DNA from: Xiphias gladius
Lineage: Eukaryota > Chordata > Actinopteri > Istiophoriformes > Xiphiidae
NCBI RefSeq assembly: GCF_016859285.1
Contig: NC_053415.1
Span: 9,348,501 to 9,412,500, forward strand
Direction of reading: 5' to 3'
Length of the DNA: 64,000 nt
Below, in pieces: positions 1 to 12,880 of the stretch. The position numbers were made by a program, and so were the translations under genes. The notes beneath the pieces are model-generated. The model was not told where the DNA came from. It saw only the letters and a program-made list of their open reading frames with translations, and did not search any database. Numbering within the stretch: the stretch's first letter is position 1; each line of letters starts with the position of its first letter.

Positions 1-1606
1 TGTAGCTATGTCGACAAAAAAGAGCCTGTGTTTTGACACACTCTGACGCCAGCGTGACAGCATGAGGAGACAAAAACAATTCTCTCTGCAGCAGTCGATA
101 GTTCATCTTTTCAAACCTCTCACACAATCTGAGATGAGGGAAGTGTGACTTGGGCAGAGGGTGGCTGCTATCGTGACTACTGGTCCGAGTGGGCGTGGAG
201 ATGTGGGAGGTTATTGATCTTACTGTGGACATCTGTGACATTTATTAGGTACATTGTCAGTCATCGGAGAGGGGAAGTGAGGACAAAGTGGAGTGACTTT
301 TGTGCGTATATGTGACAGAACAAGCAGACGACAACAACAAGACAAAACAGGTTCACTAAGAGTTTACCCTGTTTCACCAGCTCGTTTTGTTTCTATCTCT
401 CCTGTTTCTGTTTTTTTTTTCTCTTTCTCTCTCCTTGCAGCCCTCTCTCACTACCACCCAGCCTCCATGCTAAACACTGAATTTGTGTATGAGAGGGTTT
501 AAGTGTTTACTTACACTTGAAGAGTTGACAGGATTCGTTGGAGTATGAAAAAAGCAGCAGGAAAGGAGATAAGCAGTGTATGTGCAGCTATCATTTAATT
601 GTCAAGGCAATGGAAAATGGGCTTGCATGGGCAAAGAATCATAGATGGTGCCAACAAAATGTAGTGCTGGGTTGATTTTTCACATTCTTTGGAGATGCAG
701 CCGATGCCGCAGGCTACGTATCTGTATATTTGTATAAGATTTAATATTTTTATAAGATTTAACTTTTGAAGTTAAAGACTAACTTATCTAATTATCTGAA
801 AAGGAAAATGTTGTAACATCACAAAATATAGATTCAAGAGTTCTCCTCTTTGGTCTGCACAAGTTTGGGTTAGGTTTAGAGATGACCTGAGAGCTCAGAA
901 CAAAAGCATCTTATACAAAACCATATCACATTATTAAAGGACAGACAGCTTGGAGATAGATCGGAGCGGTTCTCGGAGATATGTATTATATAACCAAATC
1001 GAAAAAGGGATTCTTTTAAAAACTTGATTTATGACATGTTGCTGCTTCCGTGTTACAAAGCTGGTGTGCTATCATTATGTATGTAGGAGAAATATAAAGC
1101 CCTGCAGATGATTTAGAAGCTACATGATGGAAGAAACAATCTTTCTCAACCTATTATGATGGCAGCCAGCCGCTAGGCATTCAAACACAGTAAATGTAAT
1201 GAATCATGGGGGATGAGAAAAGAATAAAAAAAAGTATCTGTGCATAATGCCGGGAAGGGAAATAGGTAAAATGCAGTAGGTGTTGCATGAGTCACCATTA
1301 CCGGAAGCCATCTCAGAGGCTACAGACGATATTAGGTGAGTAAGTCTAATAATAAGTCTGAACAACAGAAAAGTGAATGAGGTCAGGTTACAGGTGCAGG
1401 AGAAGTCTGCTTTATGTTTACCCTAACACTTTAATGCATCATTGCCTGTGATTACATGCAAGGAGCAAGATCATGTTTAAGCTGAACAGTTTACATGATA
1501 AAGTGTGATTACATTTCCATGTTAAGATGAATAAAACCTATTATTATCCCTTTCTGCTCAGATTTAACAAAGATAAATAATTACCAAATAAATCAAGACA
1601 ATATTC
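1..1606. other. Intergenic, no gene recognised
   Basis: Only short reading frames occur, all below about 70 codons and without recognisable protein signatures. The sequence is moderately AT-rich. I see no RNA gene or repeat that I can name. Confidence 0.5.
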
Positions 1607-2310
1607 TTAAAGGAATAGTTTGACATTTGGGGAACTATGCTTGTTCACTTTCTGGCATAGAGTGAGATGAGAAGATTGATTCCCCTCTCACGTCTGTACA
1701 TCTAATGTGAAGCAAAAAACAGCAGCCACTTAGCTTAGCTCAACACAAAGACTGGAAACAGGCCTCCCCAACCAGCCTGGCTCTGTCCAAAGATAACAAA
1801 ATGCCTCTACCAGTACCTGCAAAGTTCAATAGTTCAACATATATATAGTACAGATTACGTGTTTAACCTGTAGTACAACTGCAGTGTAAAAGTGACAATT
1901 GACCTGTTTAAGGGGAAGTTATGTGCCTATTTCATTGGCTGCCAACAGAGACTCTATGAAGTTACTGCTCACCCACAATAAAACGGCAAATTGTCATTAG
2001 TGCACTTCAGGTTTTAGACGGTCTAAACACACCGTATGCTGTTATTGTGAAGTCACTGTGCCTGTCCAAGACACTGTCCAGCATAAAACCCACTGTGAAA
2101 CAGCGAATTGACATTTTTAAATATTTTTGGTAAAGATTCAACAAACATACAAGATGTTAATCTGTGAGTGTCAGAGTTGCTAAACTATGCTAACCGTCTC
2201 CCAGCTTCATATGTAGCAAACAAACAGGCAATTGGTATCATTCTTCTCATCTAACTCTTGGGAAGACAGTGAATAATCAACTATCCAAAAATGTCAAACT
2301 TTAAGGATTA
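1607..2310. mobile_element. Non-autonomous DNA-transposon-like repeat with inverted ends
   Basis: The left end reads TTAAAGGAATAGTTTGACAT and the right end is its imperfect inverse (AATGTCAAACTTTAAGGAT), so about 20 bp of terminal inverted repeat enclose roughly 700 bp. The interior contains phrases I recognise from a dispersed teleost repeat, such as 'agactggaaacagg' and 'agcctggctctgtccaaag'. It has no coding capacity. I did not find a clear target-site duplication, so the superfamily is left open. The recognition of the family is from memory of fish genomes, not from a search. Confidence 0.6.
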
Positions 2311-3865
2311 AAAGGTCTTTAAATAGAGATGTAACATCACAAAGGAAACGCAAAAGTCTTTTGAATGAATGTTTCTTAACTAAGTGAGTTGTTATGATTA
2401 GAGCTGGTCAAATCCAGAAATGACAAAGAGATGAGTTTCAGGGCCTCCCTTCCTATCTCCTGTAGCTAAAGACACATAACATTCCTTATGAGGGGGAATA
2501 GGAGAGCTATAACCACCCAAAATTCCATTAACAGATTACCCATAAAGCTTGTGTTTCTGACCAACTGATTTATCCTCTGAAGTTGTAACTATGATTTGGA
2601 CAACACTACAGTGCATGTATCTTGTGTTACTTCCGTGTAAAACTTTGGATGGAATACCCCACATTTATTAAAACTAAACACATCCTCAATTTATACGCTA
2701 ATAAATCATGAGATCTGACATTCTACAACTTAGGTTGTAGTTTTCTTGGGCTAAACTAATGAACAGGCTGTTATTAATAATAATTAATATGCATGCTTTA
2801 GATTTATGGCTACAGACTTTATCTTTATGATCCTCTGTAAAACTCACATATATACCTTGATATTTTGCTGGAAAAAGATTAATGTAAAAAGAAAATCTGA
2901 CTGATGTCACATCTCATGACATTCTCCATTGAGGACATGGTAAAGTGGTTATGAAAGGAAACAGGATCTGCTTTTGTTTATACGGATCAAATGTTCGGTG
3001 TCACTGAAGTGCCATGTCTCCAGTTTTTTCAACAACGGAAGCAGCAAACAAAAACACAAGACCCACAGTCACAGGATATGAGGGGTTCAAGTGAGAAGTT
3101 ACTTCTCTAATATTTCTCTTATGTGTTTGTGTATACATACATAAAATCAGATGGAATGTTCCCGAGGGGGGCAGGGGCCCCCTTTAATTCTATTACTATG
3201 TGCACACACACATCACTCCAAGACATAAGTAGCTAGTGGATACCACAGCGGGTAGTTCTTACAGATCCAAAGGTGCCCTGAAGGCAAGAGGCCCATGATG
3301 GATCAGACATTGATTTGATTTGAAGTGAGTGTGAAAGCCGCCGTTTGTGCCCTCTGCCAGAGAGGTGAACCGTGATTGAGCAATGGCTGTCTGGAGGGTT
3401 CACTTAGGAAACTGTAAGTGGACAGGCTGGACCCACTGCTAACAATCACCTTTTGTATAAATCGGTTAGAAATTACTTGTTGATTCACAGAGTAGAAACA
3501 AAAAGCCAGTCCCAGCTGCCGTCTATTCCACAACTCCATCTCTAAGCTTTTGCTTCTTGTACACACAAATAGACACACGCGAGTTATATAGAAGAACTTG
3601 TTTTACTATTTTCCCATGGTCATCAAATATACCATCTTTTAGATTTGGTTCACATGAGGGAAATGTGCCCCGGTTCATACCTGTTTACCTGTAATAAAAT
3701 TCTGGTGTCAGCTGGGTTACTTGGGTAAAATCTTCTCCACCTGCACAAAGCGATAAAAATGAAAACACTGTACCCACTACAGTTAACACTGGTGCCTCTC
3801 TTCTCCCTTCTCTCTTTTCACACAAAAGTATCGCTGAAGAAATTGAGTTGCTAACAGGCAGTTTG
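2311..3865. other. Intergenic, no gene recognised
   Basis: No convincing coding region. Reading frames of up to 91 codons occur on the minus strand around 3303-3578, but they lack recognisable motifs, splice context or composition bias. Confidence 0.45.
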
Positions 3866-4269
3866 CAGTGATGGAAGAATAAGATGGTTATTGACAAAAT
3901 GTATCAAAGTATCAAAAGTAAAAGTACTCATTATGCAGACTGGCCCCTGTCCGTGTTATATTAAAGTATATTATTTGATCATTATTATTGATGATTGATT
4001 AAACTGTCGCATAGTTTCAATAAAAAATATTCACATTCAGTGAGAAAATCCGATGTTTTGTATGTAAAATCTTAATCTGAAAAATAACTTGTAACTGAAA
4101 CTGTAAAAAAAAAATGAGTCAAAAGTAAAATATTTACCTCTGACATGTTTTTGAGTAGAGGCGTACAGTAAAGCGGTAAGTAGCAGTAAAATGGAAGTAC
4201 TCTGGTACCTCAAAATTGTTCTCAAGTACAGGTTTCTAGTAAATGTAATGTAGTTACATCCCGCCACTG
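3866..4269. mobile_element. Short hAT-like non-autonomous element (MITE)
   Basis: The element begins CAGTGATGG and ends CCGCCACTG, giving complementary CAGTG/CACTG termini typical of hAT elements. The interior is rich in runs such as 'aaagtaaaagtactcatt' and 'ctcaagtacaggtttctagt', which I recognise from a repeat scattered through teleost genomes. The eight bases before it (GCAGTTTG) and after it (GCACTATG) match at six of eight positions, which fits a decayed 8-bp target-site duplication. It is 404 bp long with no coding capacity. Confidence 0.6.
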
Positions 4270-6894
4270 GCACTATGTGGTTTTCTGATGTTGTCTAGCT
4301 ACATCAAGTCATATAGATGTTTACTGACTGTTTTTAAATTGGGTTAACTACTCTACATTTTGTCTATAAACAAATCAGTTTATCGTAATTCTCAGTGCCA
4401 CCAGAATGATTCAACCTAAAACCAGCGCACAAAGGATTTTACATTGGCTGTTTGAAATATCTCAGGAAAACCCCTGTGATGTACAGGAAGAGATTTGTTT
4501 TGCGCAAGAAATTAATCAAAAGAAAATCTGACACAAGAAAACACCCCAGTACTGTCTGGTGCTTGGTGACAAAAGAATGAGACACAATAAAAGCAAGTAA
4601 AGATTTCAGGCATGTGGAAGAAGCAGGGTGTGGAGATCACCAGTTGGTGTGCAATAAACACTCAAAATGCCCAAGGTTTATCTGGGTACAAGAGAAAAGT
4701 AAACAGTGAATCACAGCAGGGCGCTAACTGAAACACACAAGCTGCTCTCGCTATCATACAGATCTTATTGATGATCACCCAGAAGCTTTGTTGACACTCC
4801 TGATAATGACACATTCTGCCAGCTGCCTCGTGGCTGTCCTCTCTGGCCACCACTGCTCAAAGCAAATATCCAAGTGTCTCGCTGCTTGACAGATAATAAT
4901 CGTCTCAACAATATGAGTTCATACGATCTTGTTCCCACCTGAGGCCTGAACGACCTCTGTCTGTCCCCAGAAAAGCAACACTTTGTCACATCCTGCTCTT
5001 CAAGCTCACAGTTTTGATAAGTCATGTGCTGCTAATAGTTCATTAATGGTTATTTCCTGCCGCACTGCTGTTCAGAGGAGAGTGTGCTTTGACCAAATAG
5101 GTCTACTGAGACAGAGGAGACAACGTTATGATTTCTAGAAGGATAATGAGAAAAAAAGGCTCAAAACAAACACTGAAACAAACAGCACCTGTCATGTCCT
5201 GATCAATAGCCTTCCTGTGGGAATACAGAGCTACCGGTATACCAACAAAGTGACCAGCACCCGTGCTATTTCCTGTCACAAACAACAACAAGCCTGATAT
5301 TCCAAAAGTCAGAAGCCCAGATGCTGGTCTGGGCACAGCAAATCCAGATGTATTGTTTACTCCACATCTCTGTTTACACAAAAACACAAAAATCCTCACA
5401 GATTTGGGGCAGTGGGGGGGGTAGGAAAGGCAACACGCTGTATCAGCAGAGGGATCTACACTCCTTGCAGTCTTTAGAAAAGAAAAGAATTCACTTGTGC
5501 TGAGAAAATAAACCCAAAGGCAGCCGAGTACAAAGGGCCCAAGCAAGAGCCTTTAGGAATTGACCGAAGATTTGGCTGGAGGAGGAAACTGTATCATAGG
5601 GCTGAGGGAGCACCGAGGGTCTGTTTTCTTTATCTATAAATACTGGTATTTTTTTAATTCACAAGGGGCACTCCCTGCCTGCCTCGATACAAAAATGAAG
5701 AGAAACAATCCGAGACTCCTTTCAGTGGCATTGTGGTGCTCTTCTTTTGGAAATAATAGACATTTTGGACAAAGGCTTTCCTTTGTTTTCATATTCCCAG
5801 TATTAGCTGAAAAGCTCCAACATCTACAGCACTGGAGAAGACGCTCAGCAAAACAATGTGTGTACGTGTATTTACAAAGTCGGCACGTAATTTGAATTGC
5901 TTCACAATAGGCTCCAGCCTGATGAGTAGACTATGATTAATGCATGTGAGTCATCAACTGAGAGATAGAGAGTGCAGAAAAACACGTTTTTTTTTGGTTC
6001 TACAAGGTTTCTACAACCCACTGTTCTTTCCTGAAGACTGTAGGCAGACCAAAATAAAACAACTATTTGTTTTCTGTTTGCTTCAGGCAGCCAGTGTAGA
6101 CGGGGTCATCTTTCAGACAAGGAGGCACCACAGTGGCGGTAAAGCATCCCTCTGGCCAGGGCTGATAGATGTTTCTCCACTGGTGCTTTGTTCTGGTCTG
6201 GAGCTGGACACTTGTCCCCCACGCTCCAGACCAGGACCTGTCACTCATCACAGGAAGCGCTGTCCATCGACAAGGATGCTCACGTACACAAATCTAGCTC
6301 ACAGTGTTTAAATAATAAATGAAGCCTGTCTTCTTGTACTGAGTGGTGCTGGAAATCAGCAGAAAAAGCAGGGCATCAAAAGGCGATACTGAAGGTTGTT
6401 GCACACAGAGCTTCTCTGAGAAGGTTAAACTGCTGGGTTGACTTCCAATAATCTGACACTGCGGGGTGATGCTTAAGTGTTGCCATGTTTAATCTGGCGA
6501 TGCTGAGTAGAAGAATAATATGAGCTTCTTTACCATTTTCTGCCAAAGTAGTTTCTGATAGCGCAGCATGATTTCTGCCTTTTAAAGAAAAGCTGCCACT
6601 TTTGTAAAACAAATGCAAGATGAATTTAAATAACACTATTTGCTGTTGTTGGAGGATTTGAAATTTAGACGCATTTAATGACTAAATGGATCCTTTGTAG
6701 ATTGAAATGCAACCGATAATATATGTGCCTAATTTAAAATAAATGAATCTAATTTACGATGATCACTAAAAGTGTAAGAGGCTAAAATTAAACTTTTGTG
6801 CTGGCCAGTGTTTGTGAGATAGAAAACAAAAACTGTTGCTGACATGTAATTTAAAAACATTCTCCTTCAAGACTCTTGATGTCAGAAGTAATGA

Positions 6895-7110
6895 GGCGGT
6901 CTGGCTTGACAGCAGGTTTATTCCCTCTTTCCCTCCCTTGGTCACTCGACTCTGGAAAGCTTATCTGCTGTCATCTGGCCTATTGTCCCCATTATCTGAG
7001 GTGATCAGTGCTGAGCTGAGCCTCTGTCCGCATTTGAGTCTCCTCCACCATCTACACAGGCCAGATGGAGGACCTCCACCTGCAGAGAGCCTGAAAGAAC
7101 GCTCGCTGTG
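6895..7110. promoter_or_regulatory. Candidate non-coding regulatory stretch
   Basis: This stretch is less AT-rich and more complex than its surroundings and contains two GATA-type motifs on the minus strand (TTATCT at 6961-6966 and ATTATCT at 6991-6997). No gene is evident. The call rests only on composition and motifs; conservation across fish would be needed to support it. Confidence 0.15.
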
Positions 7111-10100
7111 ATCTTCTGTCGCATAGAAATGCAGCAGAGGCATCTCTCAGTGTCTGGAGAAAATAGTAGCTGGAGGAACTCATTCAGAACGTGACTGAAA
7201 TTCCCACTCTGACAGGTCTCTAATGCACACACGCAGTGACAGTTGTATCAACTTGTTTCTTTGACAAAACCTGAGAGGAACAGGCTGTTAATTGAATATC
7301 TGAACTGTCTTGCATTTGAATACATTCAAATCATCTGAGCAGGTGAGTTTGCATTGCACTTGTGTAAAATGCATTTTGACATGACAGACAAAATCCATGA
7401 GCCTCTGGAGGCCGTTTTTTGCTTTAATACTGTTGCAAGGCAAAACCACAGAGGAGACGTTGGTGAAAAGGAAAGGGAACCCTGGTTGCATTTATCCTGG
7501 ACTCATAGAAAACACCCTTCCTATGCAACAGCTATCTGCATTTCTCAACCAGCCTTGTGGCTTGCTTTGGATCTGCGCCACATGTGTATAGACTGTATAT
7601 TGCTCCCCTAAGTGCTCGGGGGTACTGTCACCCATTTCGGCGTTTATTGGTTCATGCACCGTTGTCTAATTCTGCAGGGAGTCCATGTCAGGACATGCAG
7701 CAGCAGGATTCTGGGTAATCAGTGTGAAATTGTTCTAGGGTTAAAAAATATAAAAATAAATTGCCTGCTTCCAGTTTTTGCCCACCAACGTTGTCAGACT
7801 AGTGGTTGAGGAGTACGCTTGTTAGTAGTCAATTAACAAAAACTGAAAATAAATCACTTGGGCCTCATTTTAAAGGCAAGCCCCTTGTGTATTGCTATCC
7901 TGCTGTGACTCCAAAATAAGTTTTGCACTACAGTATGTCAGAATGATGAATAAAGTTTAATCTGACTATGGATATCCAGTGAGGTGAATATTCAGAACCC
8001 TTTTTAATTGGGTGATGAGACTCCACTAAGAGCTTTCGTGTCATTCCTTGGTGCACACTACATTATAAAACATTAAAACATATGATACTGAGAGTAATAA
8101 TCAATGTCATTTCCATTTAGCTACAGGCTGAGTTTCACACCCCTTGCGTTTCACAATGAAATCACGGCGGTATTGTGACCTTGACTGAGGTGAAGGAAAG
8201 AGTTTTATAAAAGGGCCAAAGACACCCTGCAGCAAAGTAGGAAGTTTAAGAGGGTGCCATTCAAAGATAAGGAGCAAGCTTTGTCTTTAAAGTGAGTCTA
8301 TTGTTCAAATGCAAGCTCTTTCTTCAAACACAAACATTTAAGCAAGCAAGCAAACAGGATGCTTTTACAAATATTATTTCTGTGTGGAAATATTATCATC
8401 AATATTTATCCGTGTCAACTTTGTAAAAAATGATTTCCACTGCTACTGACAGCATCTACATGTTACTCAAATCATGCAAAGACTCTTTGTGAGATTATAG
8501 TCACCTCTGTGCAATATTTGTGTTCATAATCAAACTCCTGTGATATGTTTTTTATTAGAGTGTAATTTTTCTGCTGTCGTGGTTTACACACTGAGGCTTG
8601 ATTCGTCTTGTCCTGACACAAGACGAAACCCAAACAAAGGCTCAGAGAGCATGAAGGCCACGTCTCTCATCTTGGCTGAGGGACCACCCCAACCCCTCCA
8701 CACAACCAACCTTCTCCCCGAAACAGAGCTGTATACATCAACCATGGAGAGATGGAAAAACAAATGCACCCTGAGAGAGCCTTGGCTGATAGATAGATAA
8801 AGAAGTTATGCATTCCAGGGTGAATAATGAACATAACTCAGTGCACAAACATGCAGGTACATTCAGATCATCGTAAGTCATTTAAAAACAGCAGAATCCA
8901 CAATTCCCCCCCTAGGAATACTACGGAAGTCATAGAATTTAATTAAGAGGCAAAAATACAAAATATATGCCACAAAACAAATGGAACTTCACTATGGATT
9001 CTTAACATGACTCTGGCAGTGTCGATAAGGACATAAGGGTAGCAATGTCTGATAAAACCATAATAATAGAGGATGTTTTTGGTGCACTTAATCAAAGTGC
9101 TGGTGAAAAGGAGCAATACAAATATTGCAACAAACATGAAAGCCTCTTCTCTCACTGTTACACAAAGCAGCAGTCTACAATGCACTGACGAGCATACACA
9201 GTTCTTCTGTGCATGTATTGGTTTGAAATACTCAGTGCTCAGACAAGAGATTAAAGGTATTTGAGTTACCCAAAACCTTTGGTGCATTTATGGGCAACAC
9301 CCAAAGTCAGCATCAGCAGCACAGGCTAGATTTTTCTGTGTAATTTAAAAAAAAAAAAAAGAAAGGAGGGGAGGGGGGGGAGTGAAGGTGATATTTGAGC
9401 AGAGGTATCATTATGAAAAATTATCCCGTGCCAACTTGCTGAGGGGGGCCGGGATGAGTTACAACTGGAGGGCTGGTGTTGACTGAACAGCACTGCTCAT
9501 TCTTCTCTTTATCTCACTGGCATTCTTCTGCTTAATTTCAATAGCCATTCTTCCCTGAAGAGCCCCCTGCGCTGTCGTTCACACTTCTTGCGATTTGTAT
9601 TCTAAGTAGCTCGCCGATCTTTTGTATTCCGGGCCGATAGCAATCTGAATCCTCACGCTGACAGTGCAGGCTGCAGATATCCTGCACTGATTGCACGGAA
9701 CTTTTTCTGGATTTTTGTGAGTTCTTTTTGTATTGGGCATACCATATTTTAAAAGGCGATGTGCACCAACCGGGTGTGTACCAAGTTATGGTATTTTGAT
9801 GAATCTGGGCTTTATTTGGAAATTCCACCTAAATGACCTTTTGGCTTCCGTGTATACTGCGTCATTTCAGCATTTTCCTAAAATCTCCAAGCATTAACTG
9901 AGTTTTGATTCACACATGGTACCTTCTGTAAATAACGTCATAAATAAGAATAAGTAACCATAACCTGAAATTGATTGTTGGGTGGTTGTATTTGCTTATG
10001 AAAGAACAAATAAATTCATATGTGTATGAATGCTGCATTGCTGGTGGCTATGTGTTGTTTGTTGGTTTTAGTTGAATTGTGTCGTGAAATTGTCAACACA

Positions 10101-10384
10101 TTTCGTAAACAAATGTTTCATCTAAGTAAACTGATCCAATGCCACACAACTGGATCATTTCAAAGACACACTGAACAGCCATGGGAAATATGAGCAAACA
10201 CTGTAGTTTTTAAAAACAAACAAAGGCTTTAGAAGAAAAACTTCTGCAAACGTCAAACAAGACGAAAAAAAATGAAAATTGAGTCAGTGGAATTCCCCAG
10301 TTGTGGCAAAGTAGTTTGGGGAATGTAAAAAATAAATTGCATGTATGTTATTCATCACACAAAGGATAAATCCAGGAGTTCTGC

Positions 10385-10700
10385 TTTCAGACAGATAAGA
10401 AAGCAGCTGTCTGTGTCTGAATGTCTTTGATAAGAGCATCATACCAATACAGTGGCCTTTCTCTTAGCTGCAGTTTCCCCTTGTTCTTCTCCTCGGGAGC
10501 CCGACTGCCGGCAGATCCGAGGACACCAAACAACCAGGTTTAGTCTACAACCACTTTGATAAGATCAAATACAGGATTATTACATTCATTTAAATCCAGC
10601 GGCATGTTATTAATGTGTCTGTGAGAGCTTATTAGATTATTAATTCATTCATGCTGTGTCATCATATTAAATCACGATCGCTGAGCTCCTCATCTGTTTT
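10385..10700. promoter_or_regulatory. Candidate enhancer with repeated TCF/LEF-GATA composite
   Basis: The 11-mer CTTTGATAAGA occurs at 10425-10435 and again at 10554-10564. It joins a TCF/LEF core (CTTTGAT) to a GATA core (GATAAG). The second copy is followed at once by ATCAAA, an inverted TCF half site, and another GATAAG lies at 10394-10399. The stretch then continues through homeobox-like TTAAT motifs to about 10670. It lies 2.2 kb upstream of the CXCR4 start codon. Function is inferred. Confidence 0.25.
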
Positions 10701-12744
10701 CTGTCGGCACTGATGTGCTGTTTCAGCACTGCATTTTCAACTGGCAACTTGTAAATCAGCCTGTCTGATTGTTTCCTTTGTTTCCCCTCACACTAGGGGG
10801 ATTTTAGTCATACGAGACATCAAACGTTTTGAACCGAAAATGTACAAGCCATCATGAAATGGCTACAGGTTGAATCACTTCTCTAAATATGATGAGGAGG
10901 GACAAAACAGCTTTTTTTTTTTTCAGATTCTTCGGTTCAATGTCAAAAGCATTACAATCGTATGCAACTACTTTTCCTTTGTGCAAACATAATGCCAGAC
11001 AGGAAGTCACACAGTACAGCCACAACACAGATTTTTTACATTATAGTTGAGTGCTGATGTTTCTAAACTCAACCGTGAACTGTGAGGAGTTTGGGGGGTT
11101 TTCAGGGCACTATGAAGTTCTTAAGTTAACAGAGTGGTTTGAGTTACTAAAGCTTGATCTTACCTTATCAAATCTCTGAATTGTAGGAATAGCCGGATGG
11201 GAAATGTTTTCAGTGCTTCAAGTGTTTCTTATCTTGTAAATCGAAGGGGAAAAAAGAAAAAGAAATAGCATTATGTCTCTCAAATTATAATTTGTAATGG
11301 AAAATAGATACAAATAAACAAATTTCGTTCAGTGAAAATGTGGTGATGCCCTGGTGCTTTCAAAATGTTATGTCTGACATCAGTCGCGTCAATACTGCAG
11401 ATCGACCCGCTTAATCTATCGCTTCTCTCATATATCAAAGTTGTGTCGTAATTTTGCATGCCACATGGAGGATATTCAGTTTCAGACAACCATCAGCCCC
11501 ATCTGATAGGAGTTCAGGCAGTTTCATGTGGCCTGGCCCTTTCACCACTACCATAACTGACATCAAAGTGGGCTGGTAAAGCTGTTTGAGAATAAATGTA
11601 CAACACACTGGGGCTCGAAAGCCATTTGATAGAACTCCCACATTATAGGGCGTGAGGTTCTTCTCAAGTCTACGGGGGGTCATTTAGCACTTGGTAGCAC
11701 AGTCATAACCGCACTTGAGAAGTGACAGGGCGTGTATAGAGGTGAGGACAGATTCAGACCACAGCTGATGAAAACTGTCATCAGACACAGTTATAAAGTG
11801 ATTTGTAGAGAGAAGTGTGCGGCTGGGGGAAGTGCCCCGAACAACCAGGCTAAATGTCAGTCCTTGCTCCGTGCAGAATGAGGAGGGAAGTGCAAAATGC
11901 GAGGGGTTGATGATATATTAGCAGAAAAGCATGAGTGATCCTAAAATGCATCTATGGTATCTGATACTATATATTGATACTATATATTAGTAACTTTATA
12001 GAACTTTGCAGCGTGTTTGCGCAGCACAATGGTATTCCTGCATTCCTGCGGGGGTCTCCAGTGCACTTAATAATCAGCTAATAATCATATCATCATACTG
12101 ATGTGACTTCTATCTACTATTAGACTTTAATTGTGAGAGTCAGCATACAGTTGAATCTTGCTGTTTTAATATTTTTCTCCACTGCTACCACTGTAGTATT
12201 AATTGAGACGGTTCTGTGATCCCGAGAGGGTGTTTTTTCGATTTCCAGGGTGTCTCTTCAAAGATGCTGCAGTCGCTGCCATGTCACAGTGTTTGTGTTT
12301 GTATAAGCAGGCTGTTCCTCCCAAAATGTATCACAGGGTTGGTAAGGCTCTTGTTTAAAGAGCTCTTAACTTCCTATTGTATGAAAAAGGCAACATAAGG
12401 GAAGTCTGATTTGGCGAGGAGGGCAAAAGTCCATTTATACTCAGTGTTGGGAATAATCTAAACCGTATCACATGGAATAATGACACGCGGGCCAGCGGTC
12501 CTTCCCCAGTTTGTCCGCTTACTTCAGCCACGCAGGGGTTTTTTTTTTTTTCGTTTTGTTTCTTTTTTAGGCGAGGATTTAACAGACGGTTTCTCTTTTC
12601 AAAAACTTTCACAAACTCACACTCGACCGCAGGTACAGCAGATGCTTTTATAGCCAACCCCTTTTTGGAGACCGCGGGTAGCGCATCCTGCTGCTGCTCC
12701 TCCTCCTCCGCGTTGTGGGGGGCAGGGTCAGGAGGACGGTGGGC

Positions 12745-12752
12745 ATTTAAGT
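12745..12752 (+). promoter_or_regulatory. cxcr4: Candidate TATA-like element of CXCR4
   Basis: ATTTAAG-type sequence about 130 bp upstream of the CXCR4 ATG. Initiation about 30 bp downstream would give a leader of roughly 100 nt, in keeping with the short leader of vertebrate CXCR4. A second TATA-like string (TTTTATAG) lies near 12646-12653. No transcript evidence is available here. Confidence 0.25.
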
Positions 12753-12799
12753 CAGTTGCTCCTCTGTCAACTAACCCACCACTCTGCTTTGCGCGCAAA

Positions 12800-12836
<37 letters not shown>
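12800..12836. repeat. (CA)18 microsatellite in CXCR4 leader or core promoter
   Basis: An uninterrupted AC/CA tract of 37 bases that ends 44 bases before the CXCR4 initiation codon. It is therefore probably transcribed in the 5' UTR or sits across the start site. Confidence 0.9.
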
Positions 12837-12838
<2 letters not shown>

Positions 12839-12880
12839 GACGTAACGTTATCTCGTTATCTTCTCAACGAGGTGGCAAAC

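Larger units (their letters stand above)
4270..12744. other. Upstream flank of CXCR4, no gene recognised
   Basis: About 8.5 kb without a supportable gene. The longest reading frame (147 codons, minus strand, 5103-5546) has no motif I recognise and looks like chance. Purine and A/G homopolymer runs lie near 9345-9380. Candidate regulatory stretches at 6895-7110 and 10385-10700 are listed separately. Given its place upstream of a developmentally regulated receptor, enhancers are plausible here, but that is inference. Confidence 0.4.

Noticed and set aside
5103-5546. 147-codon open frame on the minus strand
   Set aside because: It is hydrophobic with no family motif, no promoter and no splice partners. 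A frame this long is expected occasionally in 64 kb of both strands.
12355-12834. 159-codon minus-strand frame over the CXCR4 promoter
   Set aside because: It begins in the antisense of the CA microsatellite and runs antisense to the CXCR4 leader, with low-complexity Lys/Gln/Glu-rich segments. It looks like a shadow frame.
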